From the NCBI RefSeq assembly GCF_937616625.2, contig NC_065571.1, positions 25,804,201-25,868,200 of the forward strand: a stretch of 64,000 bases of DNA, read 5' to 3'. How positions within the stretch are numbered: the stretch's first letter is position 1; every line of letters begins with the position of its first letter. The notes under the pieces were generated by a model, which searched no databases, was not told the DNA's origin, and saw only the letters and a list, made by a program, of their open reading frames with translations. Both the position numbers and the translations under genes were made by a program. The DNA is from Mercurialis annua (taxonomy: Eukaryota; Streptophyta; Magnoliopsida; Malpighiales; Euphorbiaceae). This document shows, one piece after another, positions 12,458-26,200 of the stretch.

Positions 12458-13622
12458 ATTTGTAAATGTTTGGCTTCAATCACTAGAAAGGTGAAAAGTT
12501 TAGATTTGTTTCGTAACGTTTGTAAACGTTTTGCTTAATTAGCAAAAAAGGTTAAACGCTTAGATTTTTTTAATGTATATAAATATTTGGCTTAAATTGC
12601 TATAAAGGGGAAACGTTTGAATTTTTTTCCTAACCTTTGTAAACGTTTGGCTTAAATTGCTAAAAAGGTGAAACATTTGGAGTTGTTTCATAACGTTCGT
12701 AAACGTTTGGCTTAAATGGCTAAAAAGGTGAAACATTTGCATTTATTTCGTAACGTTTGTAAACGTTTGGTTTAAATTGCAAAAAAGGTGAAACGCTTGG
12801 ATTTATTTCGTAATGTTTGTAAATGTTTGGCTTAAATTGCTAAAAAGGTGAAACGCTTGGTTTTGTTTTGTAACGTCTGGATTAAATCGCTAAAAATGAG
12901 AAATATTTGTATTTGTTTCGTAACGTTTTAAACGTTTAGTTTTGTTTTGTAACGTTTGTAAACGTTCGGCTTAAATCGCTAAAAAGGTGAACCATTTGGA
13001 TTTGTTTCATAATGTTAGTAAAAGTTTGGCTTAAATCGCTAAAAAGGTGAAACGTTTGGATTTGTTTGGTAACGTTTGTATACATTTGGCTTAAATCTAA
13101 AAAGGTGAAACATTTAGATTTGTTTGCTAACGCTTGTAAACGTTTGGCTGAAATCGCTAAAAAGGGGAAACGTTTGGATTTGTTTCGTAACGTTTGTAAA
13201 AGTTTGGCTTAAATCGCTAAAAAGGGGAAACGTTTGGATTTGTTTTGTAACTAGAGGAAACGTTTGGTTTAAACCGCTAAAAAGGTCAAACATTTGGATT
13301 TGTTTCGTAACGTTTGTAAACGTTTGTCTTATTTTGCTAATATGGTGAAACGCTTGGATTTGTTTCGAAACATTTGTAAACGTTTGGCTTAAATTGCTAA
13401 AAAGGTGAAACGCTTGGATTTGTTTTGTAACGTTTGTAAACGTTTGGCTTAAATTGCTAAAAAGGTGAAAAATTTGGATTTGCTTTGTAACCTTTGTTAA
13501 CATTTGGCTTAAATCGCTAAAACGGTGAAACGTTTGGATTTGTTTCATTCGTTTTTAAACGGTTGGCTTAAATCGCTAAAAAGGTGAAATGTTTGGATTT
13601 CTTTCATGACGTTTGTAAATGT

Positions 13623-16161
13623 TGTGCTAAGATTGCAAAAAAGGTGAAACTCTTGGATTTGTTTCGTAACGTTTATAAACGTTTCGCTTAAATTGCTAAA
13701 AAGGGAAAACGCTTTAAATTGCTAAAAAGGTGAAACGCTTGGTTTTGTTTCGTAATGTTTATAAACGTTTTGCATATATTGCTAAAAATGTGAAACGTTT
13801 GGATTTGTTTCGTAACATTTTAAACGTTTGGTTTTGTTTCATAAAGTTTGTAAACATTTAGCTTAAATCGCTAAAAAGGTGAAACGTTTGGATTTGTTTC
13901 CAAACGTTTGTAAACGTTCGGCTTAAATCGCTAATAAGGTGAAAGGTTTGGATTTGTTTCGTAACGTTTGTAAACGTTTAGCTTAAATTGCGAAAAATGT
14001 GAAACGCTTTGATTTATTTTGTAACGTTTGCATACGTTTGGCTTATATTACTAAAATGGAGAAACGCTTGCATTTATTTCATAACGTTTGTAAACGTTTG
14101 GCTTATATTGCTAAAAGGTGAAACGTTTGGATTTGTTTTATAGAGTTTATAAACATTTGGCTTATATAGCTAAAAAGGTGAAACGTTTGGATTTGTTTCG
14201 TACCGTTTGTAAACGTTTGGCTTAAATCGCTAAAAAGGTGAAACGTTTGGATTTAATTCGTAATGTTTGTAAACGTTGGGCTTAAATTGCTAAAGAGGTG
14301 AAACGTATGGATTTGTTTCGTAATATTTGTAAATGTTTGGCTTAAATCTCTTAAAAGGTGAAACGTTTGGATTTGTTTCGAAACTTTTTAAACGTTTTTC
14401 TTAGATCGCTAAAATGGGCAAACGTTTGAATTTGTTTCGTAACGTTAGTAAACATTTGACTAAAATCGCTAAAAAGGTGAAACGTTTGGTTTTGTTTTGT
14501 AACGTTCGTAAACGTTCGGCATAAATCGATAAAAAGGTGAAACGTTTGGAACTATTTCGTAACGTTTGTAAACATTTTGGCTTAAATTGATAAAAAGGTG
14601 AAACGCTTGGATTTCTTTCGTAATGTTTGTGTACGTTTGGATTAAATTGCTAAAAATGTGAAACACTTGGATTTGTTTCGTAACGTTTGTAAATGTTTGG
14701 CTTAAATTGCTAAAAATATTATACGCTTGGATTTGTTTTGTAACGTTTGTAAACGTTTGGCTTAAATTGCTAAAGAAATTAAACATTTGGATTTGTTTCC
14801 TAACGTTTGTAAATGTTTGGCTTAAATTGCTAAAAAGGTGAAACGTTTGGATTTTTTCCTAACCTTTGTAAACATTTTGCTTAAATCGCTAAAAAGGGGA
14901 AACGCTTGAATTTGTTTCGTAACGTTTTTACACATTTGGGTTAAATTTCTAAAAAGATTAAATGCTTGGATTTATTTCGTAACGTTTGTAAATGTATGAC
15001 TTACATTTCTAAACAGGGGAAACGTTTTGATTTGTTTCGTAACGTTTGTAAACGTTTAGATTAAATTGTTAAAAAGGTGAAACGTTTGGTTTTGTTTCGT
15101 AACGTTTGTAAACGTTTGGCTTAAATCGCTAAAAAGGAGAAACGTTTGAATTTGCTTCGTAACATTTTAAATGTTTGGATTTGTTTCGAAATGTTTGGAT
15201 TTGTTTCGAAACATTTGGATTTGTTTCGTAACATTTGTAAATGTTTGGCTTTAATAACTAAAAAGGTGAAACATTTAGATTTGTTTCGTAACGTTTGTAA
15301 CTGTTTTGCTTAATTTGCTAAAACGGTGAAACGCTTGGATTTGTTTCATATCGTATATAAATGTTTGGCTTAAATTGCAAAAAAGGTGAAACATTTGAAT
15401 TTGTTTCCTAAACTTTCTAAACGTTTGGCTTAAATCTCTAAAAAGGTGAAACATTTGGATTTGTTTCATAACGTTTGTAAACGTTTGGCTTAAATTGCAA
15501 AAAAGGTGAAACGCTTGGATTTGTTTCGTAACGTTTGTAAATATTTGTCTTAAATTGCTAAAAAAGTGAAACGCTTGGTTTTGTTTTGTAACGTTTGGAT
15601 TAAATCGCTAAAAATGAGAAATGTTTGGATTTGTTTCGTAAACTTTTAAACGTTTAGTTTTGTTTTGTAACGTTTGTAAACCTTTGACTTAAATCGCTAA
15701 AAAGGGGAAACGTTTGGATTGTTTTCGTAACGTGTGTAAACGTTGGGCTAATATCACTAAAAAGGGGAAACGTTTGGATTTGTTTCGTAACGTTAGTAAA
15801 CGTTCGGTTTAAATCGCTAAAAGGTCAAACGTTTGGATTTGTTTCGTAACGTTTGTAAACGTTTGTCTTATATTGCTAAAAAGGTGAAACGCTTGGATTT
15901 GTTTCGTAACATTTGTAAACTTTTGGCTTAAATTGCTAAAAAGGTGAAACGCTTGGATTTGTTTCGTAACGTTTGTAAACGTTTGGCTTAAATTGCTAAA
16001 AAGGTGAAAATTTTGGATTTGTTTCGTAACCTTTGTTACCATTTGGCTTAAATCGCTAAAAAGGTGAAACGTTTCGATATTTTTCATATGTTTTTAAACG
16101 TTTGGCTTAAATCGGTAAAAAGGTGAAATGTTTGGATTTTTTTCGTGACGTTTGTAAACGT
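13623..16161 (+). repeat. Family A HOR unit 6, recombinant
   Basis: This 2,539-bp unit is a mosaic. Left of about 15688-15705 it copies the region near 0.08-2.15 kb (shift 13,542 bp). Right of that it copies 7.87-8.34 kb (shift 7,821 bp). The changeover lies in TTAAATCGCTAAAAAGG, which both sources share. Confidence 0.8.
15173..15232 (+). repeat. 20-bp short-unit cluster, A unit 6
   Basis: This is the copy of the cluster at 1631, at a shift of 13,542 bp. Confidence 0.85.
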
Positions 16162-18527
16162 TGTGCTAAGATTGCTAAAAATGTGAAACTCTTGGATTTG
16201 TTTCGTAACGTTTATAAACGTTTCCCTTAAATTGCTAGGAAGGTGAAACGCTTTAAATTGCTAAAAAGGTGAGACGCTTGGTTTAGTTTCGTAATGTTTA
16301 TAAACGTTTGGCATAAATTGCTAAAAATGATTTGTTTCGTAACATTTTAAACGTTTTGTTTTGTTTCATAACGTTGTAAATGTTTAGCTTAAATCGCTAA
16401 AAAGGTGAAACGTTTGGATTTGTTTCGTAACGTTTGTAAACGTTTTGCTTAAATCGCTTATAAGGTGAAACGTTTGGATTTGTTTCGTAACGTTTGTAAT
16501 TGTTTGTGTTCAATCGCCAAAAAGTTGAAACGTTTGGATTTGTTTAGTAGTGTTTGTAAAAGTTTGGCTTAAATCGCTAAAAAGTTGAAACACTTGGATT
16601 TGTTTCGTAACGTTTGTAAAACTTTCGCTTAAATTGCTAAAAAGATGAAACATTTGGTTTTGTTTCGTAACGTTTGTAAACGTTTGGCTAAAAACGCTAA
16701 AAAGGGGAAACGTTTGAATTTTCTTCGTAACGTTTTAAACGTTTGGATTTGTTTCGAAACGTTTGGATTTGTTTCAAAATATTTGGATTTGTTTCGTAAC
16801 ATTTGTAAATGATTGGCTTCAATCACTAAAAAGGTGAAACGTTTAGATTTGTTTCGTAACGTTTGTAAACAGTTTGCTTAATTTGCAAAAAAGGTTAAAC
16901 GCTTAGATTTGTTTCGTAACGTATATAAATGTTTGCCTTAAATTGCTAAAAAGGTGAAACGTTTGAATTTTTTTCCTAACCTTTGTAAACGTTTGGCTTA
17001 AATTGCTAAAATGGTGAAGCATTTTGAGTTGTTTCATAACGTTTGTAAACGTTTGGCTTAAATGGCTAAAAAGGTGAAACATTTAAATTTCTTTAGTAAT
17101 GTTTGTAAACGTTTGGCTTAAATTGCAAAAAAGGTGAAACGCTTGGATTTGTTTCTTAACGTTTGTAAATATTTGGCTTAAATTGCTAAAAAGGTTAAAC
17201 TCTTGGTTTTGTTTTGTAATGTTTGGATTAAATCACTAAAAATGAGAAATATTTGGATTTGTTTTGTAACATTTTAAACGTTTAGTTTTGTTTTGTAACG
17301 TTTGTAAACGTTCGGCTTAAATTGCTAAAAAGGTGAACCATTTGGATTTGTTTCATAATGTTAGTAAAAGTTTGGCTTAAATCGCTAAAAAGGTGAAACG
17401 TTTGGATTTTTTTGGCAACGTTTGTAAACGTTTGGCTTAAATCTAAAAAGGTGAAACATTTGGATTTGTTTGCTAACGCTTGTAAACTTTTGGCTGAAAT
17501 TGCTAAAAAGGGGAAACGTTTGGATTTGTTTCGTAACGTTTGTAAAAGTTAGGCTTAAATCGCTAAAAAGGGGAAACATTTGGATTTGTTTCGTAACTAG
17601 AGGAAACGTTTGGCTTAAATCGCTAAAAAGGTCAAACATTTGGATTTGTTTCGTAACGTTTGTAAACGTTTGTATTATATTGCTAAAATGGTGAAACGCT
17701 TGGATTTGTTTCGTAACATTTGTAAACGTTTGGCTTAAATTGCTAAAAAGGTGAAACGCTTGGATTTGTTTCATAACGTTTGTAAACGTTTGGCTTAAAT
17801 TGCAAAAAAGGTGAAACGCTTGGATTTGTTTCGTAACATTTGTAAATGTTTGTCTTAAATTGCTAAAAAACTGAAACGCTTGGTTTTGTTTTGTAACGTT
17901 TAGATTAAATCGCTAAAAATGAGAAATGTTTGGATTTGTTTCGTAACCTTTTAAACGTTTAGTTTTGTTTTGTAACGTTTGTAAACCGTTGACTTAAATC
18001 GCTAAAAAGGTGAAACGTTTGGATTTGTTTCATAATATTTGTAAAAGTTTGGCTTAGATCGCTAAAAAGGTGAAATGTTTGGATTTGTTTGGTAACGTTT
18101 GGAAACGTTTGGCTGAAATCGCTAAAAAGGGGAAACGTTTGGATTTGTTTCGTAACGTTTGTAAACGTTTGGCTTAAATCGCTAAAAAGGGGAAACGTTT
18201 GGATTTGTTTCGTAACGTTAGGAAACGTTTGTCTTATATTGCTAAAATGGTGAAACGCTTGGATTTGTTTCGTAACATTTGTAAACGTTTGGCTTAAAAT
18301 GCTAAAAAGGTGAAACACTTGGATTTGTTTTGTAACGTTTCTAAACGTTTGGCTTATATTGCTAAAAGGTGAAAAATTTGTATTTGCTTTGTAACCTTGG
18401 TTAACATTTGGCTTAAATCGCTAAAAAGGTGAAACGTTTGGATTTGTTTCATTCGTTTTTAAACGTTTAGCTTAAATCGCTAAAGAGGTGAAATGTTTGG
18501 ATTTCTTTTGTGACGTTTGTAAATGTT
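16162..18527 (+). repeat. Family A HOR unit 7
   Basis: This 2,366-bp unit is a near copy of unit 4. It differs by loss of one 60-bp monomer near 18220, where GTTAGGAAACG joins directly to TTTGTCTTATATTG. Confidence 0.75.
16741..16800 (+). repeat. 20-bp short-unit cluster, A unit 7
   Basis: This is the copy of the cluster at 8920, sharing the rare TTTCAAAATA variant. Confidence 0.85.
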
Positions 18528-20282
18528 GTGCTAAGATTGCTAAAAAGGTGAAACTCTTGGATTTGTTTCATAACGTTTATAAACGTTTCGCTTAAATTGC
18601 TAAAAAGGTGAAACGCTTTAAATTGCTAAAAAGGTGAAACGCTTGGTTTTATTTCGTAATGTTTATAACCGTTTGGCATAAATTGCTAAAAATGTGAAAC
18701 GTTTGGATTTATTTCGTAACGTTTTAAACGTTTGGTTTTGTTTCATAACGTTTGTAAACATTTGGCTTAAATTGCTAAAAAGATGAAACGCTTGGTTTTA
18801 TTTCGTAATGTTTATAAACGTTTGGCATAAATTGCTAAAAATGTGAAACGTTTGGATTTGTTTCGTAACGTTTTAAACGTTTGTTTTTGTTTCATAACAT
18901 TTGTAAACATTTAACTTAAATTGCTAAAAAGGTGAAACATTTGGATTTGTTTCGTAACGTTTGTAAACGTTTAGCTTAAATCGCTAATAATGTGAAACGC
19001 TTCGATTTGTTTCGTAACGTTTGTAATCGTTTGTGTTTAATCGCCAAAAAGTTGAAACGTTTGGATTTGTTTAGTAGTGTTTGTAAAAGTTTGCCTTAAA
19101 TCGCTGAAAAGGTGAAACGTTTGGATTTGTTTCGTAACGTTTGTAAACGTTTTGCTTAAATTGCTTATAAGGTGAAACGTTTGGATTTGTTTCGTAACGT
19201 TTGTAATCGTTTGTGTTCAATCGCCAAATAGTTGAAACGTTTGGATTTGTTTAGTAGTGTTTGTAAAAGTTTGGCTTAAATCGCTAAAAAGTTGAAACGC
19301 TTGGATTTGTTTCGTAACGTTTGTAAACCTTTCGCTTAAATTGCTAAATAGACGAAACATTTGGTTTTGTTTCGTAACGTTTGTAAACGTTTGGCTAAAA
19401 ATGCTAAAAAGGGGAAACATTTGAATTTTCTTCGTAACCTTTTAAACGTTTGGATTTGTTTCGAAACGTTTGGATTTGTTTCGAAACATTTGGATTTGTT
19501 TCGTAACATTTGTAAATGATTGGCTTCAATCACTAAAAAGGTGAAACGTTTAGATTTGTTTCGTAACGTTTGTAAACGGTTTGCTTAATTTGCAAAAAAG
19601 GTTAAACGCTAAGATTTTTTTTGTAACGTATATAAATGTTTGCCTTAAATTGCTAAAAAGGTGAAACGTTTGAATTTTTTTCCTAACCTTTGTAAACGTT
19701 TGGCTTAAATTGCTAAAAAGGTGAAGCATTTGGAGTTGTTTCATAACGTTTGTAAACGTTTGGCTTAAATGGCTAAAAAGGTGAAACATTTAAATTTCTT
19801 TCGTAACGTTTGTAAACGTTTGGCTTAAATTGCAAAAAAGGTGAAACTCATGGATTTGTTTCTTAACGTTTGTAAATGTTTGGCTTAAATTGCTAAAAAG
19901 GTTAAACGCTTTGTTTTGTTTTGTAACGTTTGGATTAAATCGCTAAAAATGAGAAATATTTGGATTTGTTTTGTAACGTTTTAAACGTTTAGTTTTGTTT
20001 TGTAACGTTCGTAAACGTTCGGCTTAAATCGCTAAAAAGGTGAACCATTTGGATTTGTTTCATAATGTTAGTAAAAGTTTGGCTTAAATCGCTAAAAAGG
20101 TGAAACGTTTGGATTTTTTTGGTAACGTTTGTAAACGTTTGGCTTAAATCTAAAAAGGTGAAACGTTTGGATTTTTTTGCTAACGCTTGTAAACTTTTGG
20201 CTGAAATCGCTAAAAGGGGAAACGTTTGGATTTGTTTCGTAACGTTTGTAAAAGTTAGGCTTAAATCGTTAAAAAGGGGAAA
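18528..20282 (+). repeat. Family A HOR unit 8, truncated and rearranged
   Basis: The copy of unit 5 stops at about 18938, after which the sequence resembles 12.01 kb. A GTAATCGTTTGTGTT monomer followed by a GTTTAGTAGTG monomer appears twice (near 19020-19080 and 19200-19260), showing a local duplication. From about 19.2 kb to 20.27 kb the sequence matches 30.83-31.9 kb at a shift of 11,628 bp. Confidence 0.65.
19448..19507 (+). repeat. 20-bp short-unit cluster, A unit 8
   Basis: There are three 20-bp units with cores GAAACG, GAAACA, GTAACA. Confidence 0.85.
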
Positions 20283-23200
20283 CGTTTGGCTTAAATTGCA
20301 AAAAAAGTGAAACGCTTGATTCTTTTTCGTAGATTTTGTAAACGTTTGGCTTAAGTTGCTAAAAATGTGAAACGTTTGGATTTGTTTAGTAACGTTTTGT
20401 GTCAATCGCTAAAAAGGTGAAACTTTTGGATTTGATTCGTAATGTTTGTAAACATTTGGCATAAATAGCTAAAAAGGTGAAACGTTTGGATTTGTTTCGT
20501 AACGTTTTAAACGTTTGGCTCAAATCGCTAAAAAGGGGAAACATTTGGATTTGTTTTGTAACGTTTATAAACGTTTGGCTTAAATTGCTAAAAAGGTGAA
20601 ACGTTTGGTTTTGTTTCGTGACGTTTGTAAAAGTTCGGCTTAAAACGCTAAAAAGGTGAGACGTTTGGATTTGTTTCGTAACGTTTGTAAACGTTTGGCT
20701 TAAATTTGTAAAAAGGTTAAACGCTTGGATTTGTTTTGTAACGTTTGTAAACATTTGGCTTAAATTCCTAAAATGTGAAACGCTTGGATTTTTTTCGGAA
20801 CGTTTGTAAATGTTTGGCTTAGATTTCTTAAAAGGTGAAAAGCTTGGATTTGTTTTGTAATGTTTGTAAACGTTTGGCTTAAATTGCTAAAAAGGTGAAA
20901 CGCTTGGATTTGTTTCGTAACGTTTGTAAATGTTTGGTTTATATTGCTAAAAAGGCAAAATGCTTGGATTTGTTTTCGTAACGTTTGTAAACGTTTAAAT
21001 CTAAAAAAAGGGAAACGTTTGGATTTGTTTTGTAACGTTTGGCCTAAATTGCTAAAAAGGTGAAACGCTTCGATTAGTTTTGTAACTTTTATAAACTTTT
21101 GGCTTAAATTGCTAAAATGCTGAAACGCTTGGATTTGTTTCGGAATGTTTGTAAACGTTTGGCTTAAATTGCTAAAAAGGTGAAACGATTGGATTTTTTC
21201 GTAACGTTTGTAAACTTTTGGCTTAAATCTAAAAAAGTGAAACGTTTGGATTTGTTTGGTAACGTTTGTAAACGTATGGCTTAAATCGCTAAAAAGGGGA
21301 AACGTTTGGATTTGTTTCGTGACGTTTGCAAATGTTTGGCTTTAATCGCTAAAAAGGAGAAACATTTGGATTTATTTCGTAAACTTTGTAATAGTTTGGC
21401 TTATATGGCTAAAAAGGTGAAATCTTTGGATTTGTTTCGTAACATTTGTAAACGCTTGTCTTAAATTACTAAAAAGGTGAAACACCCTGATTTGTTTCGT
21501 AACGTTTGTTAATGTTTGGCTTAAATTGCTAAAAAGGTGAAACACTTGGATTTGTTTCGTAACGTTTGCAAACGTTTGGCTGAAATTGCTAAAAAGGTGA
21601 AACGCTTAGTTTTGTTTTGTAATGTTTCTAAACGTTTGGCATAAATTGCTAAAAATGGGAAACGTTTAGATTTATTTCGTAACGTTTTAAACGTTTGGTT
21701 TTGTTTCGTAACTTTTGTAAATGTTTGGCTTAAATTGCTAAAAAGGTGAAGGGTTTGGATTTGTTTCTTAACGTTTGTAAACATTTGGCTTAAATCGCTA
21801 AAATGGTGTAACAGTTGGATTTGTTTCGTAACATTTGTAAACGTGTGACTTAAATCGCTAAAAAGGTGAAACATTTGGATTTGTTTCGTACCGTTTGTAA
21901 ACGTTTGGCTTAAATCGCTAAAAAGGGGAAACGTTTGGATTTGTTTCGTACCGTTTGTAAACGTTTGGCTTAAATTGCTAAAAAGGTGAATCGTTTAGAT
22001 TTTGATTCGTAACGTTTGTAAACGTTTGGCTTAAATTGCTAAAAAGGTGAATTTCTTGGATTTGTTTCGTAACATTTTTAAACGTTTGGCTTAAATTGCT
22101 AACAAGGTGAAACGCTTGGATTAATTTCGTTACATTTGTAAACTTTTGGCTTAAATTGCTAAAAAGGTGAAACGCTTGGTTTTTTTCCTCAACGTTTGTA
22201 AATGTTTGGCTTAAATTACTAAAAATGTGAAACGTTTGGATTTGTTTCGTAACGTTTGTATACGTTTGACTTCAATCGCTAAAAAGGGGAAACGTTTGGA
22301 TTTGTTTCGTAACGTTTGTAAACGTTTGGCGTCAATCGATAAAAAGGGGAAACGTTTGGATTTGATTCGTAACGTTTGTAAACATTTGTCATAAATCGCT
22401 AAAAAGGTGAAATGTTTGGATTTGTTTCGTAACGTTTTAAACGTTTGGCTCAAATCGCTAAAAAGGGGAAACATTTGGATTTGTTTCGTAATGTTTGTAA
22501 ACGTTTTGCTTAAATTGATAAAAAGGTGAAGCGTTTGGTTTTGTTTCGTGACGTTTGTATAAGTTCGGCTTAAATCGCTAAAAAGGTGAGACGTTTGGAT
22601 TTATTTCGTAAAGTTTGTAAACGTTTGGCTTAAATTTCTAAAAAAAGGTTAAACGCTTGGATTTGTTTTATAACGTTTGTAAACGTTTGGCTTAAATTCC
22701 TAAAAATGTGAAACGCTTGGATTTGTTTCGGAACGCTTATAAACGTTGGTTATGATTTCTAAAAAGGTGAAACGCTTGGATTTGTTTTGTAATGTTTGTA
22801 AACGTTTGGCTTAAATTGCTGAAAAGGTGAAATGCTTGGATTTGTTTCGTAACGTTTGTAAACGTTTGGCTTAAATTGCTAAAAAGGTGAAACGTTTTGA
22901 TTTGTTTTCGTAACGTTTGTAAACGTTTGGCTTAAATCTATAAAAGGGTAACGTTTGGATTTGTTTTGTAACGTTTGTAAACGTTATGCTTCAATTGCTA
23001 AAAAGGTGAAACGCTTGGATTTGTTTTGTAACGTTTGTAAACTTTTGGCTAAAATTGCTAAAAAGGTGAAACGCTTGGATTTGTTTCGCAACGTTTGTAA
23101 ACGTTTGGCTTAAATTGCTAAAAAGGTGAAACGCTTGGATTTGTTTCTTAACGTTTGTAAACGTTTGGCTTAAATCTAAAAAAGTGAAATGTTTGGATTT

Positions 23201-26200
23201 GTTTGGTAACGTTTGTAAACGTTTGGCTTAAATCGCTAAAAAGGGGAAACGTTTGGATTTGTTTCGTAACGTTTGTAAACGTTTGGCTTAAATCGCTAAA
23301 AAGGAGAACCGTTTGGATTTATTTTGTAACGTTTGTAAACGTTTGGTTTATATCGCTAAAAAGTGAAATGTTTGGATTTGTTTCGTAACATTTGTAAACA
23401 TTTGTCTTAAGTTGCTAAAAAGGTGAAACACTTGGATTTGTTTCGTTACGTTTGTAAACTTTTGGCTTAAATTGCTAAAAAGGTGAAACGCTTGATTTTT
23501 TTTCGTAACGTTTGTAAACGTTTGGATTAAGTTTCTTAAAATGTGAAACGTTTGGATTTGTTTCGTAACGTTTGTAAACGTTTGGTGTCAATCGCTAAAA
23601 AGGTGAAACGTTTGGATTTGATTCGTAATGTTTGTAAACATTTGGCATAAATCGCTAAAAAGGTGAAACTCTTGGATTTGTTTCGTAACGTTTGTAAACA
23701 TTTGTCTTAAATTGCTAAAAAGGTGAAACGCTTGGATTTGTTTCATAACGTTTGTAAACGTTTGACTTAAATTGCTAAAAAGGTTAAATGCTTGGATTTG
23801 TTTTGTAACGTTTGTAAACGTTTGGCTTAAATTCCTAAAAATGTGAAACGATTGGATTTGTTTCAGAACGTTTGTAAACGTTTGGCTTAGATTGCTAAAA
23901 CGGTGAAACGCTTGGATTTGTTTTATAATGTTTTTAAACGTTTGGCTTAAATTGCTAAAAAGTGAAATGCTTGTATTTGTTTCATAACGTTTGTAAACGT
24001 TTGGCTTATATTGCTAAAAAGGTGAAATGCTTGGATTTGTTTTTGTAACGTTTATAAACATTTGGCTTAAATCTAAAAAAGGGAAACGTTTGGATTGGTT
24101 TTGTAACGTTTGTAAACGTTTGGCTTAAATTGCTAATAAGGTGAAACGCTTGGATTTGTTTAGTAATGTTTGTAAACTTTTGACTTAAATTGCTAAAAAG
24201 GTGAAACGCTTGGATTTGTTTCGGAACGTTTGTAAATCTTTGGCTTAAATTGCTAAAAAGATGAAACGATTGGATTTGTTTCGTAACGTTTGTAAATTTT
24301 TGGCTTAAATTGCAAAAAAGGGGAAATGTTTGGATTTGTTTCGTTACATTTGTAAACGTTTTGGCTTAAATCGCTAAAAAGGGGAAACGTTTGGATTTGT
24401 TTGGTAACGTTTGTAAACGTTTAGCTTAAATCGCAAAAAAGGGGAAACGTTTGGATTTGTTTCATTACATTTGTAAACGTTTTGGCTTAAATCGCTAAAA
24501 ATGAGAAACGTTTAGATTTGTTTCGTAACGTTTGTAAACGTTTGTCTTAAATTGCTAAAAAGGTGAAACGCTTGAATTTGTTTCGTAACGTTTGTAAACG
24601 TTTGGCTTAAATTGCTAAAAAGGTGAAACGCTTGTATTTGTTTCGTAACGTTTACAAACGTTTGGCTTAAATTGCTAAAAGGTGAAACACTTGGTTTTGT
24701 TTTGTAATGTTTCGAAACGTTTTGCATAAATTGCTAAAAATGTGAAACGTTTATATTTAATTCGTAACATTTTAAACGTTTGATTTTTTTCGTAACGTTT
24801 GGCTTAAATCGCTAAAAAGGTGAAAGGTTTAGATTTGTTTCATAACGTTTGTAAACATTTGGCATAAATAGCTAAAAAGGTGTAAAAATTGGATTTGTTT
24901 CGTAACGTTTGCAAACGCTTGGCTTAAATTGCTAAAAAGGTGAAATGTTTGGATTTCTTTCGTATCGTTTGTAAACGTTTGGCTTAAATCGCTAAAAAGG
25001 TAAAACTTTTGGATTTGTTTCGAAACCTTTGTAAACGTTTGGCTTAATTTGCTAATTAGGTGAAACGCTTTGATTTGTTTCGTAACGTTTGCATACGTTT
25101 GGCTTAAATTGCTAAAACGGAGAAACGCTTGGATTTATTTTGTAACGTTTTTAAATGTTTGGCTTAAATTGCTAAAAGGTGAAACATTTGGATTTGTTTC
25201 GTAGCGTTTATTAATGTTTGGCTTAAATAGCTAAAAAGGTGAAACGTTTGGATTTGTTTCGTACCATTTGTAAACGTTTGGCTTAATTTGCTAAAAAGGT
25301 TAAACATTTCGATTTATTTCTTAATGTTTGTAAACATTTAGCTTAAATTGCTAAAAAGGGGAAACGTTTGGATTTGTTTCTTAATGTTTGTAAACGTTTG
25401 GCTTAAATCGCTAAAAATGGGAAACGTTGGGATTTGTTTCGAAACGTTTTAAACGTTTGGCTTATATTGCTAAAATGGGGAAACGTTTGAATTTGTTTTG
25501 TAGCGTTTGTTAACATTTGTCTAAAATAGCTGAAAAAGGTAAAACATTTGGTTCTTTTTCATAACGTTCGTAAACGTTCGGCTTAAATAGCTAAAAAGGT
25601 GAAACGTTTGGATTTGTTTCATGACTTTTGTAAACATTTGGCTTAAATTGCTAAAAAGGTGAAACGCTTGGATTTCTTTCGTAATGTTTGTAAACGTTTG
25701 GCTTAAATTGCTAAAAAGGTGAAACACTTAGATTTGTTTCGTAACATTTGTAAATGTTTGGCTTATATTGTTAAAAAGGTGAAACGCTTGGATTTGTTTG
25801 GTAACGTTTGTAAACGTTTGGCTTAAATTGCTAAAAAGGTGAAACGTTTGGATTTGTTTCGTAACGTTTTAAACGTTTGGCTCAAATCGCTAAAAAGGGG
25901 AAACGTTTGGATTTATTTCGTAACGTTTGTAAACGTTTAGCGTAAATTTCCAAAAAGGTTAAATGCTTGGATTTGTTTTGTAACGTTTGTAAATGTTTGG
26001 CTGAAATTCCTAAAAAAGTGAAACGCTTGGATTTGTTTCATAACGTTTGTAAACCTTTGGCTTAGATTGCTAAAAAGGTGAAACGCTTGGATTTGTTTTG
26101 TAATGTTTTTAAACGTTTGGCTTAAATTGCTAAAAAGGTGAAACGCTTGTATTTGTTTCGTAACGTTTGTAAACGTTTGGCTTATATTGCTAAAAACATG

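Larger units (their letters stand above)
10767..13622 (+). repeat. Family A HOR unit 5, composite
   Basis: The 2,856-bp span has a second TGTGCTAAGA marker at 11749, dividing it into 982 and 1,874 bp. This suggests an unequal exchange joined two partial units. Its first part holds a 149-bp tandem duplication at 10874-11171. Confidence 0.65.
1..20282 (+). repeat. Family A higher-order repeat domain
   Basis: Monomers here form a longer unit recognised by a fixed order of variants. A shortened monomer with TTTCATTCGTTTTT or a close relative comes first. A monomer with TGTGCTAAGA follows (81, 2729, 5079, 8341, 10767, 11749, 13623, 16162, 18528). Later come a TTTTTTCCTAACC variant and a cluster of 20-bp units. 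Marker spacing is 2648, 2350, 3262, 2426, 982, 1874, 2539 and 2366 bp, so the basic unit is about 2.35-2.65 kb, or 39-44 monomers, with local gain and loss. The right edge is a junction to family B within AAACGTTTGG at about 20279-20290. Confidence 0.85.
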
